This document shows, in pieces, positions 1-5,400 of a DNA stretch of 6,065 nucleotides (its first letter is position 1; the number at the start of each line of letters is the position of its first letter). The stretch lies in contig JAJZJI010000073.1 in the NCBI GenBank assembly GCA_021828345.1, forward strand, positions 1-6,065, in the 5' to 3' direction. Source of the stretch: Microcaldota archaeon (GTDB lineage Archaea > Micrarchaeota > Micrarchaeia > Micrarchaeales > Micrarchaeaceae). The position numbers were made by a program, and so were the translations under genes. The notes under the pieces were generated by a model. It ran no database searches. It saw only the letters and a program-made list of their open reading frames with translations, and was not told where the DNA came from.

Positions 1-11
1 AAGCATTAGGT

Positions 12-113
12 GCCGGGGTCGCCTAGTGGTACAGGCACTGCACTAAAGGGCGGCAGCCTGCTAAGCTGTTTAGTCAGAAATGGCTTCCGTGGGTTCGAAT
101 CCCACTCCCGGCG
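12..113 (+). tRNA. trnS: tRNA-Ser(GCU) with a putative non-canonical intron of about 15 nt
   Basis: The cloverleaf can be folded by eye. The acceptor stem is 12-18 with 106-112 (one G-U), and the discriminator is G113. The D stem is 21-24 with 33-36. The anticodon stem is 53-57 with 65-69, closing the loop CTGCTAA at 58-64, so the anticodon is GCT (60-62), reading the serine codons AGC and AGU. A long class II variable arm (AGTCA/TGGCT, 72-76 with 81-85, GAAA loop) and the T arm 89-105 with TTCGAAT complete it. The variable arm and the G discriminator both fit serine. Instead of one base between D arm and anticodon arm there are 16 (37-52), so about 15 must be removed to give a normal molecule of roughly 87 nt. 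Archaea are known to have introns at such sites, cut by the splicing endonuclease. No CCA is encoded. The tRNA's own promoter lies outside the window. Confidence 0.93.
33..52 (+). other. putative tRNA intron region between D arm and anticodon arm
   Basis: Fifteen extra bases lie within this interval. Because AGGC (33-36) and GGGC (48-51) resemble each other, the exact cut is ambiguous. Removing 34-48, 35-49, 36-50 or 37-51 gives the same mature sequence, and removing 33-47 also leaves a valid D stem with one G-U pair. For the 33-47 register a four-pair helix TGGT/ACTA (27-30 with 42-45) is flanked by AC|A and AA|G, which resembles the central part of a bulge-helix-bulge substrate. The outer and inner helices are poor, so it would be a relaxed motif. 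A competing CTGC/GCAG pairing (38-41 with 53-56) would mask part of the anticodon stem in the precursor. Confidence 0.72.
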
Positions 114-128
114 CTTTCTATTTATCTA

Positions 129-147
129 AAATTAAAAAGCTTAATTT
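129..147. terminator. candidate bidirectional terminator between convergent tRNA and pilin-like gene
   Basis: A perfect 7-bp inverted repeat, AAATTAA/TTAATTT, surrounds AAAGC. It lies between the 3' end of the tRNA gene (plus strand) and the 3' end of the minus-strand gene. Read on the minus strand it contains a run of five T, and the plus strand just after the tRNA has CTTTCTATTT. Archaeal terminators are mainly T-rich tracts, so both genes could end here. In such AT-rich DNA a 7-bp A/T palindrome can arise by chance. Confidence 0.35.
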
Positions 148-165
148 ATACAGTAACTCTCCAAA

Positions 166-1368
166 TCAGCTCAAGCTGTTAAATACAAATGCCGATATTG
201 CAATGCCCCCATCATTCGGCATTACTCCATTAACATTGGGTGGATAAAAAGATCCTGTATTTATAATTACGTTGTATGCTCCAGGCTGTGCATTTGCGCA
301 TGTTGCGGCATAAACGGTTTCATAGGTATCATTGCCGTAATTATTAAAGGAGGTTACACATCCGCTTGGTATACTCTTGCTAATAATACCAAACCATCCT
401 GACGAGGCTACGATAACTACATAAGAATTAGGGTTCGTTACTGTATATTGCAAGTCCAATGTACCTACAAGGGATCCATATGGCGTTCCTGTTTGATAAA
501 GCGTATATTGATTTGAGTTAACTCCAATATCTGCAATCGCAAGGTCTGGGTTTGTAGTGATAATTTCACAGTTATTTGATGTCTGTGTTGCTATAAATGA
601 ATACAGAGTCAAACTGCTATAACCCCAAGAACGTATATTTCCATTGCCTACATATTCAATTGCCCCGTCTCCAGAACTTCCTACACATATATACATGACA
701 TGTCCTGGTTGCGTTGTGCTATAAAGAACTGTTTTGTACGTATTGTTTGTAGTGAAGATTAGGCTCTGGTTCTCATCGGATCTTTGTATTAGTTTTGCAG
801 TAATTGGCGTAATTTGGTAGTTTGCATATTGTGATGGTGTTGTAGAATAATTAAGCCATATCGTTCCTCTAAAAACCTGTCCTATTTGCAGTTGTGCAAT
901 TGAATTCGCCCCGTTATAACATGGTACTGAAACATTTGCATACCCTCCTGAAGACAATACTATTTCCGATGATTCAAAACCATGATAAGAACTAAATCCG
1001 CTCTCGTAAATTTTAAATGTGTTATTCCCATTAATAGTTGCATAACCATTTATATTTCCCGGTGGTGATACACCAATATTTCCATACATCGGGTATCCAT
1101 CAGCGCTTGTATTCTGCGAACATGCAATGCCATTTATATAAATTGTATGTCCTGTTGCCTGCCCAAGCTGAAAGTGAAGATATCCTCCATTTGTGAATAT
1201 TGCATCCTGGCATGAAAATCCAACACTTCCAATACATGCATTTGCTATCGGAGGACCATTGAATAATCCCAATTCAAACATTACTGCAATTACAACAGCA
1301 ATGATGAGTATCGCCCAACCATAACTCATCAGATATTCCATTGCAGATTGCAATCTAATTTTTTGCAT
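166..1368 (-). CDS. pilin-like surface protein with class III signal peptide
   Basis: A 400-residue protein with an archaeal class III (type IV pilin-like) signal. Basic residues K3 and R5 precede Q7-S8-A-M-E11, then YLMSYGWAILII and a hydrophobic helix to about residue 36. Cleavage by a prepilin peptidase would fall before Q7, making E11 the conserved Glu5 of pilins. The rest (about 38-400) should be extracellular and beta-rich. It appears to have two parts: about 40-195 with C45, C53, C83 and C150 and a GQVFRGTIWLNY stretch near 163-174, and about 200-400 with C228, C267, C337 and C357. Eight cysteines, all on the predicted outside, suggest disulfides, and several N-x-S/T sequons allow glycosylation. 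The first part resembles pilin-like proteins I associate with ARMAN-type archaea; I do not recognise the second. The start is supported by a full signal and by AAGGG about 7 nt upstream. At 400 residues it is much larger than an ordinary major pilin, so a minor pilin, tip adhesin or membrane-anchored surface protein fits better. L6 at the -1 position is unusual, since glycine or alanine is normal there. Confidence 0.87.
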   Translation of the reverse strand: MQKIRLQSAMEYLMSYGWAILIIAVVIAVMFELGLFNGPPIANACIGSVGFSCQDAIFTNGGYLHFQLGQATGHTIYINGIACSQNTSADGYPMYGNIGVSPPGNINGYATINGNNTFKIYESGFSSYHGFESSEIVLSSGGYANVSVPCYNGANSIAQLQIGQVFRGTIWLNYSTTPSQYANYQITPITAKLIQRSDENQSLIFTTNNTYKTVLYSTTQPGHVMYICVGSSGDGAIEYVGNGNIRSWGYSSLTLYSFIATQTSNNCEIITTNPDLAIADIGVNSNQYTLYQTGTPYGSLVGTLDLQYTVTNPNSYVVIVASSGWFGIISKSIPSGCVTSFNNYGNDTYETVYAATCANAQPGAYNVIINTGSFYPPNVNGVMPNDGGIAISAFVFNSLS

Positions 1369-1394
1369 ACGTAACCCTTAATTAATAAAATAAA

Positions 1395-1414
1395 AAGTAT
1401 ACGTTTATATACTT
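1395..1414. promoter_or_regulatory. divergent promoter: TATA box inside a 7-bp inverted repeat
   Basis: The sequence AAGTATA-CGTTTA-TATACTT is a perfect dyad with 7-bp arms and a 6-nt spacer. It contains TTTATATA (1404-1411), which reads TATATAAA on the other strand. Archaeal box A sits about 26 nt before the transcription start. Going right, this predicts a start near 1434, about 6 nt before the ATG at 1440. Going left, it predicts a start near 1382, about 14 nt before the ATG at 1368. Only 71 bases separate the two start codons, so both genes probably share this element. The dyad could also be bound by a dimeric regulator. No other strong TATA motif is visible in the gap, although 1380-1397 is AT-rich. 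Confidence 0.62.
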
Positions 1415-1439
1415 AACTAAAAGATTAATAATAGTTGTT

Positions 1440-2306
1440 ATGTATAAGCAAATACCTTATAATACAAACAATCGTATAGTACATAAGGCGACTTCAGTTG
1501 CAGATTTGCAGTTGCGTATATTCGAGTCATATTCTACCGATTATTTAAAAGAAATATGTAATAAGGGTGTTGCGTATTTAGTTGAACATAAAAATGAATC
1601 AAGAGCTATTGCTAGGCGAAGTGATATATTAGAATTTTTAGATGCTAAAGATGTAAGGCTCTTTTTTAAATCCGCAAATGTATCACAGCTCTATTTTCTT
1701 GCAGGAAATCCAAATGTTCTTAATATAGTTGGTGAGCAAGCTGCACATAAATTTTTAAATTGCAGTTATAATACGCGAAAGAGGCTTGCAAAGAATGTTG
1801 CATTATCCTTGATTGTAAGATCGTCGGGCAACAATAATGATAATTTAATAATAAAGCTCTTGAACGATAAATCACCAAAGGTTGTTGCTGCATTATACTC
1901 AAATAAGAGTGCAATAATGTTAATTCCAAAAGAGGTATTATTACATACCCTAAGTTATGGCCCAATTCAATCCAAACTGGCTATAGCCTCAAATTCATCA
2001 ACAGCATCAATATTGAATAGAATAGAGATAGCAAACTATATATTTAGAGCTAAAGAACCGGAAGTCAGAATAGCAGCAGCAAAGAATAATATGCTGATAA
2101 TTAAAACAAGAAATGATGCAGATATACTATTAGATGATAATTTTTCAGTTATAAAAGCTCTATTATCAGAAAAAAATAATATAAATTATTTAAACCCGAT
2201 TAAATTACATAAATTACTCTCAGGGTATAAGAGAAATAAAGAAATAAAACATCTTGTATATAGGGCATTGCATCATGTTTCAGGATATTCAATAAGAAGG
2301 GAATGA
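1440..2306 (+). CDS. alpha-solenoid protein of 30-residue LRV/HEAT-like repeats, function unknown
   Basis: A 288-residue protein, basic and Asn/Lys/Leu-rich, with no signal peptide or membrane segment, so probably cytoplasmic. A recurrent unit of the form x-P-x-V-R/K-x-A-L/A-A-x-N is visible, for example SPKVVAALYSN (145-155), GPIQSKLAIASN (174-185), EPEVRIAAAKN (206-216) and NFSVIKALLSEKN (234-246). Weaker copies end near residues 60, 90, 119 and 277. The spacings (about 29, 29, 36, 30, 31, 30, 30) define roughly eight helical repeats covering nearly the whole chain. This resembles the leucine-rich-repeat variant (LRV) and HEAT families, which make curved binding surfaces for proteins or nucleic acids. 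No catalytic motif was seen. There is no Shine-Dalgarno site; the ATG lies only about 29 nt after the TATA box, consistent with a nearly leaderless transcript. The gene is followed by TAG directly after its TGA stop. It could be a scaffold or regulator; partner unknown. Confidence 0.85.
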   Translation: MYKQIPYNTNNRIVHKATSVADLQLRIFESYSTDYLKEICNKGVAYLVEHKNESRAIARRSDILEFLDAKDVRLFFKSANVSQLYFLAGNPNVLNIVGEQAAHKFLNCSYNTRKRLAKNVALSLIVRSSGNNNDNLIIKLLNDKSPKVVAALYSNKSAIMLIPKEVLLHTLSYGPIQSKLAIASNSSTASILNRIEIANYIFRAKEPEVRIAAAKNNMLIIKTRNDADILLDDNFSVIKALLSEKNNINYLNPIKLHKLLSGYKRNKEIKHLVYRALHHVSGYSIRRE

Positions 2307-2342
2307 TAGTTCGTCAATTATAAAATTTCAGTAAAAATAACA

Positions 2343-2360
2343 GAAAGATATAAATATTTA
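2343..2360 (+). promoter_or_regulatory. TATA box for the giant repeat-protein gene
   Basis: GAAAGATATAAATATTTA contains ATATAAATA (2348-2356) preceded by purine-rich GAAAG, as in an archaeal BRE plus box A. The usual offset predicts a transcription start near 2378, giving a leader of about 85 nt before the ATG at 2464. A second weaker AT-rich element, TTTAATTA (2434-2441), lies about 26 nt before the ATG and would give a leaderless transcript. The Shine-Dalgarno-like run next to the ATG argues for the longer leader. Confidence 0.5.
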
Positions 2361-2395
2361 GCAAACGTATTAACAGATATTATTTTTCATCATGC

Positions 2396-2418
2396 AATGT
2401 TACGGGGGTAGCATTTTT
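2396..2418 (+). promoter_or_regulatory. leader hairpin with GGGG loop and trailing T run
   Basis: AATGTTAC (2396-2403) pairs with GTAGCATT (2408-2415) over eight pairs, one of them G-U, closing a four-G loop. T residues continue to 2418. It lies between the predicted transcription start and the ATG of the giant gene, so it would fold in the leader RNA. It could attenuate transcription, control translation, or end read-through from the upstream solenoid gene. The loop and adjoining base carry GGGGGTA (2404-2410), which recurs next to the start codon. Confidence 0.45.
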
Positions 2419-2454
2419 GTGATACGTTAAGCATTTAATTACATTCTGAATTTA

Positions 2455-2461
2455 GGGGGTA
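2455..2461 (+). promoter_or_regulatory. G-rich putative ribosome binding site, duplicate of leader motif
   Basis: GGGGGTA ends two bases before the ATG at 2464, so the G run lies 4-8 nt upstream of the start. The G run can pair with the pyrimidine-rich 3' end of archaeal 16S rRNA, partly through G-U pairs. The spacing is short. The same heptamer occurs at 2404-2410 inside the hairpin. It supports the chosen start, which also begins a good signal peptide. Confidence 0.45.
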
Positions 2462-2463
2462 TA

Positions 2464-5400
2464 ATGAAAGCAAATGTAATATTTGCACTATTCTCAATGA
2501 TAGTGCTTCTTGGAATAGGTACTGCTGGAGCCGGTACCATAACTGGTGTGACGTTAACATCTAATGTATCTTCAACAACATATTTTAATCAGCCAATACT
2601 TCTTACTGCAACGGTTAGCGGAGGCTCTGGAATTTATAACTATTATTATTTTGTCGATAATAAGTCATTTGGTGCAACCACCTCAATATCCCCCAATTCA
2701 ATAGTATTTTATGATACTCAACTATATGGTGTTTCAGGTTCAACAACATTTAATGTAATTATAACTAATGTTTCTGATTCTTCTAATATCATAGGTACAG
2801 CTACAACAACAGTAAATATAGGTACTACTAATTCAATAACAGTAACAGTCTCCCCAAGTTATGCAATCGCTGATGTTGGTCAAACCCTTCCAATAACAGT
2901 AACCCCAACTGGTGGTACTGCCCCATACTCATTAACTCTTTATAGTGGCTCATCTTCTACATGTTCATCTGATACTAATGTAATTTCAACAGCCGCAAGT
3001 GTTTCATCACCATTTACATTTAATGCCTATCCTACAAATAATGGTGTTAATGGTACTATAATATACTACTGTGTAAAAGCGGTAGATTCAAAGTCATATT
3101 CAAGCTATTCCGGTTCAATACCTATAACAGTTTATAATGCAATTGGTGGGGATATATCTGGTGCGTCATATGGCGTCAGATACTACACTAAGATGGATGC
3201 TGGTCAATCGCAGCTCTTTACTGCAACACCTACAGGAGGAACGGGTTCATATTACTACAGTTGGCAATTAGGAAATAGTATAAGTGAATCTGGCCAAGGT
3301 GGAGTCGGAGGATTCCAAACATTTAACTCTCCGGTACTTAATAGTCCTGGAACTTATCAACTATCATTAAAAATATCTGATACAGGTACAAAATATACAA
3401 CAAATCCAGTAGAACCAAATGTAACGCTAATTGGAAGTATTATAACAGTTTATCCATTCTCTGTTAAACTCTCTGCATCAAATACAAGTGTAGATCAAAA
3501 TCAGAGCGAGACACTTACAGCAAATGTTTTTGGCGGTTCTGGCGCTGGTTATAACTATGTTTTCTATTATGAGGGAAATAAGATAGGAAATGTTCTTACA
3601 ACAAATAAGACTGCAAGTATAACCTTTAACGCAGCAGCAGGTGGGAGCTCATATCAGGTTAGAGTTTTTGATTTAGGCGTTTTAAAAGGACCTGGAAATT
3701 ATACAGAAAATAGCACAGATGTTACGATATACCACCCAATTTCAATATATCAATATGTAACAGGACAAATTGTTAATATGGACATAGGCCAAATTGTGCC
3801 TAATGCAGGATTAATTAGTATAATATCTGGCGGTTCTGGTGATATCACTATAACGCCTATATCATCATACGATGGAACAATTGTTCCATACAATTCACTA
3901 TTTGCATCAAATAATACATTTACACCTAATGCTATTGGAATGTATAATGTTACATTTGCAATACATGATGTAAAGACAGGGTATACAATATATCGCTTTT
4001 TTGGTGCAAAAGTTTATGGCGCACCGCAGATAACTGCAACGATAAGTAATGCAATAAATGCTGACGGAGGTTGGCAGACTGATGCGGGGCAGACAATAAC
4101 ATATCATTTAAGTTCAACTGGCGGAACGGGCAGTAATGTAATAGTATATTTGCAATGTGCACCAAGTTCACTCTCCACATTAGTAGACTGTTATCTATCT
4201 CCATTTGTAAATTCAGGTTCGGCATATTCCGCTTCTGTGTCATTGACGAAGGCAAATGACTTTTCTAATACAATATCATTACAGACGATGTCCTCACCTG
4301 CATATTTATACAATTTCAGCATTTATTATTCTGATTCGGGAACATCATTTTATGCAACTCCACAAAACTTATTCTCACAGAATACTACATTAAGTACAGA
4401 ACCAAGACTATCGGATGTTAGAACTCCAACAGTATCTAATGCTGTAATAGATCAGGGTCAATCATCAAATGTTATAGTAAACTTTGGACTCGCTCAAGGA
4501 GGTATACTACCATTTAATTGGAATTGGATATATAATATAAATAATTCAAAGTATGGCATATTAGGCAGCTGCCCAACTGGAATAATTTCAAGTACCTTAG
4601 ATTTTCCAAGCGCTGCAACATACTGTATGTTTAATACAGATACATCAACAAAGATAGGTATATACAATTTCAAATTGAATACAACGGATAGCGCAAATTA
4701 CTCAACTCTTACAAATCCTGTTACGGTAAAATTGAATAAAGCATTGAATATAGTTGCAAATGAATCTACAAATGTAATTGATGTAAATCAAGTTGACATG
4801 CTTGGCAATATAACAACTGGCGGAACTGCGCCATATACTTATCAATGGTCAATGGAGTCACCAGGATCCAATTCATTTGTGAATATCAATGGTGCTACAC
4901 ATCCAACATATCTATTTGCACCAGTAGGAAATGCAATAGGTACATATGAATTTGAAATAACTGTTACAGATAGTGCATCAACTCCTGTAACAAAAACATC
5001 ATCTCCTATTTCAGTTGTAGTAAATCCAGATCCAACAGTATCAATAACACCATCAACAAATACTATAATGGATGTAGGGCAATCTGTTACATTTACAGCA
5101 ACAGCAACTCCAGGAACAGGATCACCATTAACATACAAATATCAATGGTATGTCATATCGGGGTCAACAAATACTATAATAAAAGGTGCAACATCGAGTA
5201 CGTACAAGTATACACCAACAACAAATATAATAACAAGTATAGGCGTTAATGTAGTTGATGATGTAAACTTTGCAGTAAATACTACAAATGTTGCTAATAT
5301 AATCGTATATCCACTACAAACAGTTAATGTGCAAATTCCATCTAATACATATATGGATGTAGGGCAATCCACAACCTTGATATCATCAGTAACAGGTGGA

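Noticed and set aside
38..56. Alternative anticodon arm CTGC/GCAG with an 11-base loop containing CTAAA
   Set aside because: It gives a mismatched stem and oversized loop and leaves 32 bases before the T arm. The GCT anticodon arm plus an ordinary serine variable arm explains everything better, and a CUA (pyrrolysine-type) reading is unsupported.
1720..1965. Minus-strand 81-codon open frame inside the solenoid gene
   Set aside because: The sense frame has clear periodic 30-residue repeats over the same bases, while the antisense peptide has no recognisable features.
2434..2441. TTTAATTA as a promoter for leaderless expression of the giant gene
   Set aside because: The distance to ATG fits, but the motif is weak and a G-rich ribosome site beside the ATG suggests a leader. 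The stronger TATA box at 2348-2356 is preferred.
3907..4255. Two overlapping minus-strand open frames of 66 and 101 codons
   Set aside because: They lie antisense to the giant gene in two different frames, have no promoter or ribosome site, and give Cys/Ile- or Leu/His-rich low-complexity peptides expected from the complement of Thr/Asn/Ile-rich codons.
4842..5372. Minus-strand open frames of 98 and 76 codons
   Set aside because: They are the complement of repeat modules 8 to 10. Their shared DCPTSI-type starts only mirror the repeated sense sequence (the complement of the recurrent tatcaatgg), not an independent protein family.
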